Shown: positions 36,069 through 45,376 of the stretch, piece after piece
Position numbering within the stretch: position 1 is the first letter of the stretch
Layout of the letters: the number at the start of each line of letters is the position of its first letter
DNA from: Azospirillum sp. TSH100
GTDB taxonomy: Bacteria > Pseudomonadota > Alphaproteobacteria > Azospirillales > Azospirillaceae
Direction of reading: 5' to 3'
DNA: 64,000 nt
Assembly (NCBI RefSeq): GCF_004923295.1
Contig: NZ_CP039634.1
Coordinates: 1 to 64,000, forward strand
Position numbers and translations under genes: made by a program
The notes under the pieces: generated by a model
The model's input: only the letters and a program-made list of their open reading frames with translations
What the model was told of the DNA's origin: nothing
Database searches by the model: none

Positions 36069-37739
36069 ATGCAGGCGACACGGGTTCTGCTGGAACTGGC
36101 CGGGAACGTCGTGCTGCTCCTGTGGGGGCTGCACATGGTGCAGAGTGGGCTCACCCGTGCCTTGGGCGGCGACCTGCGCCGCATCCTGGGGGCCGGGCTG
36201 CGCAACCGCTGGACCGCCTTCCTGTCCGGCATGGGCATCACCATGCTGCTGCAAAGCAGCACCGCCACCGGCCTGATGGTGACCGGCTTCACCGCCACCG
36301 GGCTGGTGTCGCTGATGCCGGCGCTGGCGGTGATGCTGGGGGCCAATGTCGGCTCCACCCTGATCGTCCAGATCCTCGCCTTCGATGTCGCCCATGTGGC
36401 GCCGGTCCTGCTGCTGGGCGGCTTCATCGCCTTCCGCCGCGGGGCGCGGACACGCAGCCGCGACCTGGGCCGGGTCGCCATCGGGCTGGGCCTGATGCTG
36501 CTGTCGCTGCACCTGCTGTTGGCGACCATCGCCCCGGCGGAGACTGCGCCGATGCTGCGGCGGATGCTGGCGATGCTGACCGCCGACCCGGTGGTGGCGG
36601 TGGTGCTGGCGGCATTGCTGTCCTGGGCCGCCCATTCCAGTGTCGCCGCCATCCTGCTGATCGCCTCGCTGGCCGGCGGCGGGGTGATCGGGCCGGACGC
36701 GGCAATCGCCATGGTCGCCGGGGCCAATCTGGGCAGCGCCGTCAACCCGGTGATCGAGGGGCCGGGCGGCGACGGCCGCAACCCGGCGGCGCGGCGGCTG
36801 CCGGTCGGCAACCTGATCAACCGCCTCGTCGGCTGCCTGATCGTCGTCCCGCTGCTGGGACCGATCACCGCCGGATTGCAGGGGGTGTCGCCGGACGCCA
36901 CGCGGCTGGCAGCCAATTTCCACCTCGCCTTCAATCTGGCGATGGCCGGGCTGTTCATCGGCCCGCTGCCCTGGTTCGCGCGGGCGCTGACCCGGATGTT
37001 CCCGGAACGGGTGGCGGTCGCCGATCCGGCGATGCCGCTCTATCTCGACCGCAGCGCGCTCCGCGTCCCCCACCTCGCCATCGCCAACGCGGCGCGCGAG
37101 GCTCTGCGCATGGCCGACACGGTGGACAGCATGCTGCGCGGCGCCTTGGACGTGATCCAGACCGACGACCGCAAGCGGGTGCAGGAGATCCGGCGGATGG
37201 ACGATGTGCTGGACCGGCTGCACGAGGCGATCAAACGCTACCTCACCCAGATCAATGTCGAGGATCTGGATGAAGGCGACGCCAGCCGGATGTCGGACGT
37301 GCTGACCTTCACCATCAATCTTGAGCATGTCGGCGACATCGTCGATTGCAATCTGATGGACGCGGCCTCGAAGAAGATCCGGCGCAAGCTGCGCTTCTCC
37401 ACCGAAGGAGCCGCCGAGATCGCCGGCATGCTGGAGCGCCTGAGCGAGACCCAACGGCTGGCCGCCGCCGTTTTCGTGTCACGCGACGTCCGCTCCGCCC
37501 GCGCGCTGATCCAGGAGAAGGAGGTGATCCGCGATCTGGAGACCAGCGCCACCGAAGCGCATTTCGCCCGCCTGCGCGCCGGACGCAAGGAAAGCGTGGA
37601 GACCAGCGCTCTTCACCTCGACATCCTGCGCGACCTGCGCCGGATCAACGCCCATCTGGTCGCCGCCGCCTATCCCGTGCTCGATCAATCGGGGGAACTG
37701 CTGCCCAGCCGTCTCAAACGGGGAACAGCGCGGGCGTAA
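36069..37739 (+). CDS. Na/Pi cotransporter family protein with PhoU-like domain
   Basis: The 556-residue protein has an N-terminal membrane part of about eight segments with the inverted repeats of the NptA family: LLQSSTATGLM in the first repeat and AAHSSVAAILL in the second, where the usual QSS is HSS. Residues 330-540 form a PhoU-like helical domain (ALRMADTVDSMLRGALDVIQ). Members import phosphate with sodium, or in some bacteria transport other oxyanions. No pho operon genes are nearby, so the role in phosphate is inferred. It stands alone, downstream of ychF with 153 bp between. Confidence 0.88.
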   Translation: MQATRVLLELAGNVVLLLWGLHMVQSGLTRALGGDLRRILGAGLRNRWTAFLSGMGITMLLQSSTATGLMVTGFTATGLVSLMPALAVMLGANVGSTLIVQILAFDVAHVAPVLLLGGFIAFRRGARTRSRDLGRVAIGLGLMLLSLHLLLATIAPAETAPMLRRMLAMLTADPVVAVVLAALLSWAAHSSVAAILLIASLAGGGVIGPDAAIAMVAGANLGSAVNPVIEGPGGDGRNPAARRLPVGNLINRLVGCLIVVPLLGPITAGLQGVSPDATRLAANFHLAFNLAMAGLFIGPLPWFARALTRMFPERVAVADPAMPLYLDRSALRVPHLAIANAAREALRMADTVDSMLRGALDVIQTDDRKRVQEIRRMDDVLDRLHEAIKRYLTQINVEDLDEGDASRMSDVLTFTINLEHVGDIVDCNLMDAASKKIRRKLRFSTEGAAEIAGMLERLSETQRLAAAVFVSRDVRSARALIQEKEVIRDLETSATEAHFARLRAGRKESVETSALHLDILRDLRRINAHLVAAAYPVLDQSGELLPSRLKRGTARA

Positions 37740-37807
37740 CCGATCACGTCCGATGGGAGAGCTGCGCAGTCGCAGCTTCGACCTTTTCTTGTCACCGGCG
37801 CAGCAAC

Positions 37808-37863
37808 GTTAACTCTTTCGTAACCATATAAAATTCGTCAAGCTCTTTCGCGACATGGTTAAC
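37808..37863. promoter_or_regulatory. candidate CtrA half-sites upstream of the EAL gene
   Basis: The 180-bp AT-richer gap before the EAL gene holds TTAACTCTTTCGTAAC near 37809, one base off TTAA-N7-TTAA, and ATGGTTAAC near 37855, whose reverse complement TTAACCAT is the CtrA half-site. These are suggestive but weaker than the box before the penicillin-binding protein. Confidence 0.35.
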
Positions 37864-37945
37864 AAACCCTTCCTGTGATTGTTATGGCAAGGAGCCCGAG
37901 GGGGCGGTTGCTGATCTGGGAATGGTTGTCGAAAGGGAGCGGACG

Positions 37946-38848
37946 GTGGCGAACACGCACGCGACGTCGAACGGACCCTTGATTGGGCCTACGGGCGGGC
38001 CGGGTGCGCAGGCGGTATCCGACGCCGGATTCGCCGAGCGGGTGCGAGACGCCATCGATCGGCAGGAACTGTCCCTCGTCTTCCAGCCCCAGGCCGACGT
38101 CGTCACCAACCGCCTGACCGGGTTCGAGGCTCTGTCGCGTTGGCGCCTGTCCGACGGCACCATGCTGCCACCCGATGTCTTCGTGCCGATGGCCGAACAG
38201 GGGGAAGCTATCCATCTGCTGGGGGATTGGACCCTGCGGACGGCCTGCACCGCGGCGGCCGGCTGGCTGCGGGCCGGCTATCCCGACATTCCGGTATCGG
38301 TCAACCTGTCGGCACGGCAGCTCGACGATCCGGGATTGGTGCTGAAGGTGCTGGGAATCCTGACGGAGACCGGCCTGCCCGCCGCGAACCTGAAGCTGGA
38401 GCTGACGGAAACCAGCATGTTCAGCCAGACCGCCGAAGCGCGTGAGGCATTGGTGCAACTGCGCGGTGCCGGGATCAGGCTGGTGCTCGACGATTTCGGC
38501 ACCGGCTGGTCATCGCTGGCGACCCTGCGCCGGGTGCCGGTGGAGGCGCTGAAGATCGACAAGCAATTCGTCCAGGCGATGGTGGAGGACCGCGACGCCG
38601 CCGCCATCGTGCAGGCGGTGGTCGGTCTGGCCCATGCGCTGGACCTCGGCGTGGTGGCAGAAGGCGTGGAAACCCAGGAACAGCGGCTCTACCTGCAAGC
38701 CTACCGCTGCGACGTCCTACAGGGCTACTGGCTGTCTCGTCCGCTGACCGCCGACGGGGTCGCCGACTTTCTCGCCGAACGGAGCATCATCGGCGCCCTG
38801 CGGCCTATGGGGTCCGGGTCTGCCGCTGGGTCGCAGACAGCAGGATGA
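37946..38848 (+). CDS. EAL-domain c-di-GMP phosphodiesterase
   Basis: The 300-residue product is mostly one EAL domain. All the catalytic features are visible: FEALSRW (E of EAL), VNLSAR (Asn), ELTE (Glu), DDFGTGWSSL, LKIDKQFV (Lys), AEGVET (Glu) and QGYWLS (Gln), so it should cut c-di-GMP to pGpG. There is no GGDEF, sensor or membrane domain. I start at the GTG at 37946 because GGGAG lies about 7 bases upstream; ATG 37922 is an alternative. Its 3' end overlaps the convergent Nudix gene by 44 bp. Confidence 0.92.
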   Translation: MANTHATSNGPLIGPTGGPGAQAVSDAGFAERVRDAIDRQELSLVFQPQADVVTNRLTGFEALSRWRLSDGTMLPPDVFVPMAEQGEAIHLLGDWTLRTACTAAAGWLRAGYPDIPVSVNLSARQLDDPGLVLKVLGILTETGLPAANLKLELTETSMFSQTAEAREALVQLRGAGIRLVLDDFGTGWSSLATLRRVPVEALKIDKQFVQAMVEDRDAAAIVQAVVGLAHALDLGVVAEGVETQEQRLYLQAYRCDVLQGYWLSRPLTADGVADFLAERSIIGALRPMGSGSAAGSQTAG

Positions 38849-39278
38849 CCCGCCGGGTCTCGTCCCACTCCGTCAATTCGCCTGCCTCATCGGCGGTGGC
38901 CCAGCAGGCTTCCAGCGCATCATCGGCACAGAGCGGCTCGCCCTCCGCGCTTTCCGCCGCCACTTCCACCAGCGTGTAGTGGTAATGGACGCGCCCCTTG
39001 GCATCGGGGGTTATGGCGTCGACCACGGTGACGATCCCGGTCGGAACCACCTCCAGCCCGGTCTCCTCGCGCACCTCGCGCACCGCGGTTTCGAACACGG
39101 TCTCACCGACCGACTGCGCCCCACCCGGCAGGCTCCACTGCCCCATCCGCGGCGCCTTGCCCCGCCTAATCAGCAGGACCTTGTCCCCGCGCCAGACGAC
39201 GGCCCCGACACCGACCCATGGACGGTCGGGATATTCGCGGCTGGAGCGGTCGGGCGGGGTGGTCCCCTGGACGGTCAT
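38805..39278 (-). CDS. Nudix hydrolase
   Basis: The 157-residue protein has a complete Nudix box, GGAQSVGETVFETAVREVREETGLEV, matching G-x5-E-x7-R-E-x2-E-E-x-G. It begins with a beta-rich WVGVGAVVWRGDKVLLIRRG. The substrate, probably a nucleoside diphosphate derivative such as ADP-ribose or a damaged nucleotide, is not known. AGGGAA lies before the ATG at 39278. It overlaps the EAL gene tail to tail. Confidence 0.9.
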   Translation of the reverse strand: MTVQGTTPPDRSSREYPDRPWVGVGAVVWRGDKVLLIRRGKAPRMGQWSLPGGAQSVGETVFETAVREVREETGLEVVPTGIVTVVDAITPDAKGRVHYHYTLVEVAAESAEGEPLCADDALEACWATADEAGELTEWDETRRVILLSATQRQTRTP

Positions 39279-39563
39279 GGCGGGTTCCCTGTCTGATACC
39301 GCTTGGTCTAATGCAGCGGGGTCTGATGCCGCTGGCGGAACGCAGCGATCCGAGGTTACCGCGACAGCCGCCCGGCATGCTAGCCTTACGGCCACCACCA
39401 TACGGCACCGTTTGTGTACGACATGTCGCATGGCGTCAGGCCACCCGACAGGGCAGACTGCGGGCGCTTTCCGATCGTCAGCTTTACAATACGCCTGCCT
39501 GAACGCAGGGACGGGAAGCGGGAGAGGGTTCAGGGACCAAGATCATCCTCCGGAGGAACCCCG

Positions 39564-40715
39564 ATGGCCCAAAGCACATTCTTCATCCCGTCCGTCAATC
39601 TGATGGGCGCCGGCTGCGTCGCAAGCGCGATCGACATGATGGCGGGCTATGGCTACAAAAAGGCCCTGATCGTCACCGACGCGCCTCTCGCCCGGCTGGG
39701 CGTCGCGGCGAAGCTGTCGGCCTCGCTCGCCGAGAAATCAATTGCCACCGTCGTGTTCGAGGGGGTTCAGCCCAACCCAACCGTCGGCAACGTCGAAGCC
39801 GGGCTGGCCATGCTGCGCGACAATGGCTGCGACTGCGTGATCTCCCTGGGCGGCGGGTCGCCCCATGACTGCGCAAAGGCCATCGCCCTGTGCGCTGCCA
39901 ACGGCGGCAGCATTGCCGACTATGAAGGGATCGACCGCTCGGCCAAGCCGCAGCTGCCGCTGATCGCGGTCAACACCACCGCCGGCACCGCCAGCGAAAT
40001 GACGCGCTTCTGCATCATCACCGACGAGAAGCGCCATATCAAGATGGCCATAGTGGATCGCCACGTGACGCCGGTGATCTCGGTCAACGACCCGACCATG
40101 ATGCTGGGCAAGCCGCCGGGCCTGACCGCCGCCACCGGCATGGATGCCCTGACCCATGCGGTCGAGGCCTATGTCTCGATCGCCGCGACGCCGATTACCG
40201 ATTCCTGTGCGCTGAAGGCAGTTTCGCTGATTGCGGCCAACCTGCCGACAGCGGTCGCGGAAGGCGGCAACCTGCATGCCCGCGAACAGATGGCCTACGC
40301 CCAGTTCCTGGCCGGCATGGCCTTCAACAACGCCTCGCTCGGTTATGTCCATGCCATGGCTCATCAGTTGGGCGGCTTCTACGATCTGCCACACGGAGTC
40401 TGCAACGCGGTGCTGCTGCCGCATGTCCAGACCTACAACAGCGGCGTGGCGGCGGAACGGCTGACTGACGTGGCCGCCGCCATGGGCCTGGATGTCGCCG
40501 GCCTGAGCCCGGCCGACGGTGCAGCCGCCTGCGTCGAGGGGATCCGGGCTCTGTCGGCCCAGGTTGGCATCCCGGCCGGCCTGAGCGCACTGGGTGTCAA
40601 GGAGGAAGACATTCCGACCCTGGCGGCCAACGCGCTGCGCGACGCCTGTGGCCTCACCAACCCACGTCAGGCCACGCAGGAGGAGATCGAGGCGATCTTT
40701 CGCGCCGCCTTGTGA
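39564..40715 (+). CDS. iron-containing alcohol dehydrogenase
   Basis: The 383-residue protein is a group III Fe-[19 protein letters not shown] binds [19 protein letters not shown] lies near the active site, and the iron ligands sit in [27 protein letters not shown] and [15 protein letters not shown]. The family oxidises ethanol, butanol or methanol with NAD(P). CGGAGGA lies just before the ATG. It is followed by an MFS gene on the same strand at 191 bp. Confidence 0.93.
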   Translation: MAQSTFFIPSVNLMGAGCVASAIDMMAGYGYKKALIVTDAPLARLGVAAKLSASLAEKSIATVVFEGVQPNPTVGNVEAGLAMLRDNGCDCVISLGGGSPHDCAKAIALCAANGGSIADYEGIDRSAKPQLPLIAVNTTAGTASEMTRFCIITDEKRHIKMAIVDRHVTPVISVNDPTMMLGKPPGLTAATGMDALTHAVEAYVSIAATPITDSCALKAVSLIAANLPTAVAEGGNLHAREQMAYAQFLAGMAFNNASLGYVHAMAHQLGGFYDLPHGVCNAVLLPHVQTYNSGVAAERLTDVAAAMGLDVAGLSPADGAAACVEGIRALSAQVGIPAGLSALGVKEEDIPTLAANALRDACGLTNPRQATQEEIEAIFRAAL

Positions 40716-40906
40716 GCGGAGCGGGGCGGCGTCCGCCGGCGTCGCCCCCTGCCGGGCCACACGGTCCCGTATGTCAGGATGGAATGACCAGCCTGCCGAT
40801 TATGAATTTGCCGGATTGTTGAGCACCTCCTATCGTTGCCGCACAGTTTGTCGCGCAACGGGGGCACGCCGGGTCATTGCCCGCCGGCCCCAGCCCGGAG
40901 GATGCC

Positions 40907-42157
40907 TTGGCCACCGTCTCCCCCACCCCGGCACCCTCCTGGAGGACGCCCGCACTCGTCGTGATCTGCGGCTGTCTGATCTCGATGCTGGCCTTCGGAC
41001 CGCGATCCAGCATGGGTCTGTTCATCGGGCCGCTTTCGGAAACCCGCGGCTGGGGCCGCGACGTCTTCGCGCTGGCGATGGCGATCCAGAACATCCTGTG
41101 GGGGGCCGGCGGCCCCTTCGCCGGGGCGCTGACCGACCGCTACGGCCCGGCCCCGGTGCTGGCGGGCGGCGGGCTGCTCTATGCGGCCGGGCTTGCGCTG
41201 ATGCCCTATGCCACCACCAGCGTCGAGCTGTACCTGACGGCCGGCGTGCTAATCGGGCTGGGGCTGTCCGGCGCCTCCTTCGGCATCATCATCGCCGGCT
41301 TCACGCGGCTGCTGCCGCCGGAACAGCGCAGCTGGTCGGTCGGTATCGCCACCGCAGCCGGATCGATGGGCCAGTTCCTGTTCGCGCCGATGGGCCAGGC
41401 CTTCATCGCCGGCTTCGGCTGGCAGACCGCCCTGTTGCTGCTGGCCGCCTCGATGATCGCGGTGCCGCTGCTGGCCAGCGTCTTCCCCGGCCCGAAGGGC
41501 ATGACGGCGAGCGGCACCCCGGCGGTGACCGGCGCCAACATCGGCTACATCGCCGCGGTGCGCCAAGCCTTCCAGCACCGCAGCTATGTGCTGCTGGTTG
41601 CCGGATTCTTCGTTTGCGGTTTCCAGCTGGCCTTCATCACCACCCACCTGCCGCCCTATTTGACCGCCGCCGGCATCAGCCCGACGCTGGCCGCCTGGGC
41701 GCTGGCGCTGATCGGCCTGTTCAACGTCATAGGCTCCTACGCGTCGGGGGTTCTGGCCGGCAAGGTCAGCAAGCGCTACCTGCTGTGCGCCAACTATTTC
41801 TCGCGCGGCATCGCGACGGCGGTCTTCGTCCTGTTGCCGATCTCGTCGGTGACGGTGATCGTCTATGCCGCGGTGATGGGCCTGCTGTGGCTGTCCACCG
41901 TGCCGCCGACCTCCGGCCTCGTCGCGCTGATGTTCGGCACCCGTTACATGGGCACGCTCTACGGCTTCGCCTTCTTCAGCCATCAGGTAGGCGGCTTCCT
42001 TGGCGTCTGGCTGGGCGGCGTGCTGTACGAAAGGACGGGATCCTACGACGTCGTGTGGTGGCTGGGCGTGGCGCTGGCCATGTTCGCGACCATCGTCCAT
42101 TGGCCGATCGCCGAGAAGCCCGCACCGTCTCTGGCGGCCGCCGAGGCGAAGGCATAA
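40907..42157 (+). CDS. MFS transporter
   Basis: The 416-residue protein has twelve membrane segments in the MFS pattern, with GALTDRYGPAPVL in loop 2-3 and a middle break near residue 205. It resembles the monocarboxylate/cyanate-type NarK/CynX-like carriers, but the substrate cannot be read from sequence. I choose the TTG at 40907 because GGAGGAT sits 5 bases upstream; the next upstream frame residues are Pro/Gly-rich. The small hypothetical gene at 42169 follows at 11 bp and is probably co-transcribed. Confidence 0.8.
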   Translation: MATVSPTPAPSWRTPALVVICGCLISMLAFGPRSSMGLFIGPLSETRGWGRDVFALAMAIQNILWGAGGPFAGALTDRYGPAPVLAGGGLLYAAGLALMPYATTSVELYLTAGVLIGLGLSGASFGIIIAGFTRLLPPEQRSWSVGIATAAGSMGQFLFAPMGQAFIAGFGWQTALLLLAASMIAVPLLASVFPGPKGMTASGTPAVTGANIGYIAAVRQAFQHRSYVLLVAGFFVCGFQLAFITTHLPPYLTAAGISPTLAAWALALIGLFNVIGSYASGVLAGKVSKRYLLCANYFSRGIATAVFVLLPISSVTVIVYAAVMGLLWLSTVPPTSGLVALMFGTRYMGTLYGFAFFSHQVGGFLGVWLGGVLYERTGSYDVVWWLGVALAMFATIVHWPIAEKPAPSLAAAEAKA

Positions 42158-42168
42158 GATCGACGGTC

Positions 42169-42576
42169 ATGAGCGAGAGCCCCGCACCCTCCCCGCCAGC
42201 ACTTCCCATCGGCCATGGCCTTGCCGCGGCGCTGCTGGGCGGCATCCTGCTGGTCTGGGGCGGGCTGATGGGGCTGTCGCTGCAACGCGCCGCTCTGCCC
42301 GATTCCACCGGCGGCATGATGCTGGCGGTCTTCTCCCCCGGCACCAACGACGCCGACGCCATGGCGGCGATGGTGCGGGCGGGGGGTGAACCGGTGCGCT
42401 CCACCTGGCTCGGATTCGCCTGGGTGGCCCGCGGGGTGGAACCCGGATTCGTCGGCCGCCTGAAGGCGGAGGGCGCGCTGGCCGCCTTCGGCGAGCTTCC
42501 GGTCGGCCCGACGCTGGGCGGCTGCACCGCCACGCCGGTGGACGCGGCCAAGATCGCCGCCACCCGGCTGCAATAG
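42169..42576 (+). CDS. small membrane-anchored hypothetical protein
   Basis: The 135-residue protein has a hydrophobic segment at residues 16-35 (GLAAALLGGILLVWGGLMGL) after a short Pro/Ser-rich cytosolic tail, then a compact periplasmic domain with FSPGTNDADAMAAMVRAGG and a Cys in GGCTATP. It looks like a single-pass membrane protein. The MFS gene stop is 11 bp upstream. Family not recognised. Confidence 0.6.
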   Translation: MSESPAPSPPALPIGHGLAAALLGGILLVWGGLMGLSLQRAALPDSTGGMMLAVFSPGTNDADAMAAMVRAGGEPVRSTWLGFAWVARGVEPGFVGRLKAEGALAAFGELPVGPTLGGCTATPVDAAKIAATRLQ

Positions 42577-42710
42577 GCGCCTCTTTCCACCCTGTGGAGC
42601 AGCTTGGGCCTCACCAACGGTGGACGCGCGTCCCTCGCGGTGTCATAGTGCGGCCCGCATTCGACCAGCCCCGTCTCCACGGGGCCAGACTCCGGAATTC
42701 GTGAGCGACG

Positions 42711-43103
42711 ATGAGCGAGCCGATCTCCCTGTTCACCAAACTGGCGAACATCCACATCCGTTACGTCACGTGGCGTCGGGGCGCCAAGGTCGGCAGCGAC
42801 CGCTTCGGCAACGTCTATTACCGCAGCAAGGATACCCAGCCCGGCACGCGCGAGCGCCGCTGGGTCCTCTATGCCGGTGAGCCCGACGCCTCCAAGATCC
42901 CGCCGGAATGGCACGGGTGGCTGCACCACACCACCAAGGATCCGCTGCCGGAGGGGTCGAGCGCCTTCCACAAGCCGTGGCAGAAGGAACATCTGCCCAA
43001 CATGTCGGGTTCGGTCCAGGCCTACCGCCCGCCCGGCCATGTGCTGGCCGGCGGCCAGCGCGTGCCGGCCACCGGCGATTACGAGCCCTGGACTCCGAGC
43101 TGA
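42711..43103 (+). CDS. NDUFA12-family complex I accessory subunit
   Basis: The 130-residue protein matches the NDUFA12/B17.2 family: KVGSDRFGNVYYRSKD near the N-terminus, RRWVLYAGEPDASKIPPEWHGWLHH in the centre and a C-terminal YRPPGHV. In alphaproteobacteria and mitochondria this protein belongs to respiratory complex I. It starts the run ndufa12-mlaD-lipoprotein-DUF2155, an order common in alphaproteobacteria, although a terminator separates it from mlaD. Confidence 0.9.
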   Translation: MSEPISLFTKLANIHIRYVTWRRGAKVGSDRFGNVYYRSKDTQPGTRERRWVLYAGEPDASKIPPEWHGWLHHTTKDPLPEGSSAFHKPWQKEHLPNMSGSVQAYRPPGHVLAGGQRVPATGDYEPWTPS

Positions 43104-43140
43104 GCCCTGCCGGGACTGACCAGAACGTCGGAACGGAAAG

Positions 43141-43164
43141 CCCGGCCCCATGCGGGCCGGGTTT
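43141..43164 (+). terminator. terminator between ndufa12 and mlaD
   Basis: CCCGGCCC (43141-43148) pairs with GGGCCGGG (43154-43161) around CATGC, with AAAG before and TTTC after extending the pairing. It is a short intrinsic terminator with a weak T tail. Confidence 0.65.
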
Positions 43165-43194
43165 CGATTCGGGAACTCGCAGCAGGATAGCTCA

Positions 43195-43704
43195 ATGCGC
43201 CGGAATGTGATCGAAACCGTGCTTGGCGGCGTCGTGCTCGCCGTGGCCGCCGTGTTCCTTGCCTTCGCCTACAAAAGTGCGGATCTGCGCAAGGTGCAGG
43301 GCTATGACGTCACCGCCAACTTCAACAGCATCACCGGCCTGCAGAGCGGCGCCGACGTGCGCATCAGCGGCGTGAAGGTCGGCACGGTCACCGCGCTGAC
43401 GCTCGACCCCACCAGCTATCAGGCGGTGGTCCATCTGTCGGTCGACAATTCGGTGAAGCTGCCCAAGGACACCGCAGCGGTGATCGCCTCGGAAAGCCTG
43501 CTTGGCGGCAAGTTCCTGTCGCTGGAGCCGGGCGGCGACCCCGACGCCATCAAGCCGAACGGCAAGATCGAGTTCACCCAGAGCACGCCGGGCCTGGAGC
43601 AGCTGCTGGGTCAGGTCATCTTCTCGCTGCAGAGCATGAGCAAGTCGGGCGATCAGGCCAACGGCCAGCAGGGACAAGCGCCTGCCCAGCCTCCCAAGCT
43701 CTAA
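43195..43704 (+). CDS. mlaD: MlaD-type lipid transport substrate-binding protein
   Basis: The 169-residue protein has one N-terminal membrane anchor (residues 5-25) and an MCE domain with YDVTANFNSITGLQSGADVRISGVKVGTV and ESLLGGKFLSLEPGG. MlaD hexamers bind phospholipid and pass it between membranes with the MlaFEB ABC transporter to keep outer membrane asymmetry. The rest of the mla set is not in the window. The C-terminus is Gln/Gly/Pro-rich. Confidence 0.92.
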   Translation: MRRNVIETVLGGVVLAVAAVFLAFAYKSADLRKVQGYDVTANFNSITGLQSGADVRISGVKVGTVTALTLDPTSYQAVVHLSVDNSVKLPKDTAAVIASESLLGGKFLSLEPGGDPDAIKPNGKIEFTQSTPGLEQLLGQVIFSLQSMSKSGDQANGQQGQAPAQPPKL

Positions 43705-43831
43705 TCACCCAGTTCCAGCCTCGAACCCAGCCTCGAACCCCGGGCGTGGCCGGAACCGACGGTCACGCTCAAGCGTTCCTTCTCCAGTCCGGATGACGAT
43801 TTCCACCGGATCACGAAGCAGGAGGAACGCG

Positions 43832-44098
43832 ATGCGTCTGCCCAATCTGGCCGTGTTCGGTCTCGCCCTGGCCACTGCCGCCTGCGGCGCCGACATGGAG
43901 GAGAAATCGGCCACCGGCGGACTTGGCGGCGCCGCGGCCGGTGCGGTCGTCGGCGGACCGGTGGGTGCCGTCGTCGGATCTGCCGCGGGTGCCGGCGCCG
44001 GTGCGGCGACCCAGAAGATCGAAGAGCGCAACGACACGCAAGTCGGTTCCGGCGCGACCTACAGCGCGCCGGCGTCGCGCAGCACCGTCACACGCTGA
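43832..44098 (+). CDS. glycine-zipper lipoprotein
   Basis: The 88-residue protein starts with a lipoprotein signal (MRLPNLAVFGLALATAAC, Cys at residue 18), followed by a Gly/Ala zipper (GGAAAGAVVGGPVGAVVGSAAGAG) able to form a tight membrane hairpin, then a polar C-terminus. GGAGGA lies before the ATG at 43832. Such glycine-zipper lipoproteins are common outer membrane proteins (like Rick_17kDa/OsmB). Role unknown. Confidence 0.75.
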   Translation: MRLPNLAVFGLALATAACGADMEEKSATGGLGGAAAGAVVGGPVGAVVGSAAGAGAGAATQKIEERNDTQVGSGATYSAPASRSTVTR

Positions 44099-44250
44099 CT
44101 CACGGCATTCACACAACACACCCCGGCGTCCCCCGCCACTGGACGCTGACCCCGCTTCCGGGATAGAAGGCGGAGCGCCCCGGCAAGGGCCCCGCCGACC
44201 GGCTGGGCTCTGCCGCCGGGCGCCGTCCGCAATTACGGAAGCGATCCGAC

Positions 44251-44655
44251 GTGACGAGACTTTCGACCATTCTCCGGCCGGCGGCTGGCCTGCTGGGTGC
44301 CGCGGCCCTGTTGGCATCCGTCGCCGTCCAGGCCGCCCCGGTGCCGAGCCAGATGATCGAACGGCCGGCGGCCAAGCTGCAGTGGCTGGACAAGGTGACC
44401 GCCCGCACCTCCACCTTCACCATGAAGGTCGGAGAGACCAAGGCGATGAGCAGCCTGCGCATCACGCTGCGCGCCTGCCGCGAGAATCCGCCGATCGAGA
44501 CGCCGGAATCGGCCGCCTTCCTGGAAGTGACCGAGATCAAGCCCGGCGAGCAGGCGGAACAGGTTTTCAGCGGCTGGATGTTCGCCTCCAGCCCCGCCCT
44601 GTCGGCGATGGAGAACCCGATCTACGACGTGTGGGTTCTGGGCTGCGAGCAATGA
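44251..44655 (+). CDS. DUF2155-family secreted protein
   Basis: The 134-residue product has a signal peptide (cleavage near AVQA, residue 28) and the DUF2155 domain: LQWLDKVTARTSTFTMKVGE, LRITLRACRENPP and the Cys-containing WVLGCEQ end. The family is almost restricted to alphaproteobacteria and often sits beside ndufa12 and mlaD, as here. Two cysteines could form a disulfide. GTG start at 44251. Function is not known. Confidence 0.85.
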   Translation: MTRLSTILRPAAGLLGAAALLASVAVQAAPVPSQMIERPAAKLQWLDKVTARTSTFTMKVGETKAMSSLRITLRACRENPPIETPESAAFLEVTEIKPGEQAEQVFSGWMFASSPALSAMENPIYDVWVLGCEQ

Positions 44656-44713
44656 GGGATGGGGAGGTCCGGGCCGATTGCCCCCTCCCCCGCTCTCCCT
44701 GACTTAATCCTGC

Positions 44714-45376
44714 TTACTCGGCCACCGCCGCGATGGGGTTGCCCAGCGCCTTGTCCAGATAATCGTCAACCTGCGTCGCCAGATCGTCGGTGCGGTTGAC
44801 GAAGAAATGGCTGGCGCCCGGGACGACGCGGTGATCGATGCGGATGTCCTTCTGGTGCGACAGCTTGGTCACCAGCTTAGTGACCGCGGCTTGGGGCACC
44901 ACCTCGTCCTTGTCGCCATGGATAATAAGGCCCGAGGACGGGCACGGCGCCAGGAACGAGAAGTCGAACAGGTTGGCCGGCGGCGAGACCGAGACGAAGC
45001 CGTCGATCTCGGGACGCCGCATCAGAAGCTGCATGCCGATCCAGGCGCCGAACGAGACGCCGCCGATCCAGCACAGCGGAGCGTTGGGGTTGTAGGTCTG
45101 CAGCCAGTCGAGCGCGGCCGCCGCGTCGGCCAGTTCGCCCTCCCCCTTGTCATACGTGCCCTGGCTGCGCCCAACGCCGCGGAAATTGAAGCGGAGCGCC
45201 GAATAGCCGCGCTTGGTGAAGGACTGGAACAGGGTGAAGACCACCTTGTTGTTCATCGTCCCATTGTGCTGCGGGTGCGGGTGCAACAGCAGCGCGACCG
45301 GGGCATTCGGCTGCTTGCCGTGGGTGTAACGGCCTTCCAGGCGACCGGCGGGACCGTTGAAGAGCACTTCAGGCAT
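44714..45376 (-). CDS. alpha/beta-hydrolase (dienelactone hydrolase-like)
   Basis: The 220-residue protein has LLLHPHPQHNGTMNNKVV near the start, the nucleophile elbow GGVSFGAWIG (Ser) and the C-terminal catalytic His in GASHFF, with Asp in HGDKDEV. This is the cytosolic YtmA/YmgC-like alpha/beta-hydrolase type with the HPHPQHGG-like mark, common in alphaproteobacteria and of unknown substrate. It is divergent from cysE, across 346 bp. Confidence 0.85.
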   Translation of the reverse strand: MPEVLFNGPAGRLEGRYTHGKQPNAPVALLLHPHPQHNGTMNNKVVFTLFQSFTKRGYSALRFNFRGVGRSQGTYDKGEGELADAAAALDWLQTYNPNAPLCWIGGVSFGAWIGMQLLMRRPEIDGFVSVSPPANLFDFSFLAPCPSSGLIIHGDKDEVVPQAAVTKLVTKLSHQKDIRIDHRVVPGASHFFVNRTDDLATQVDDYLDKALGNPIAAVAE

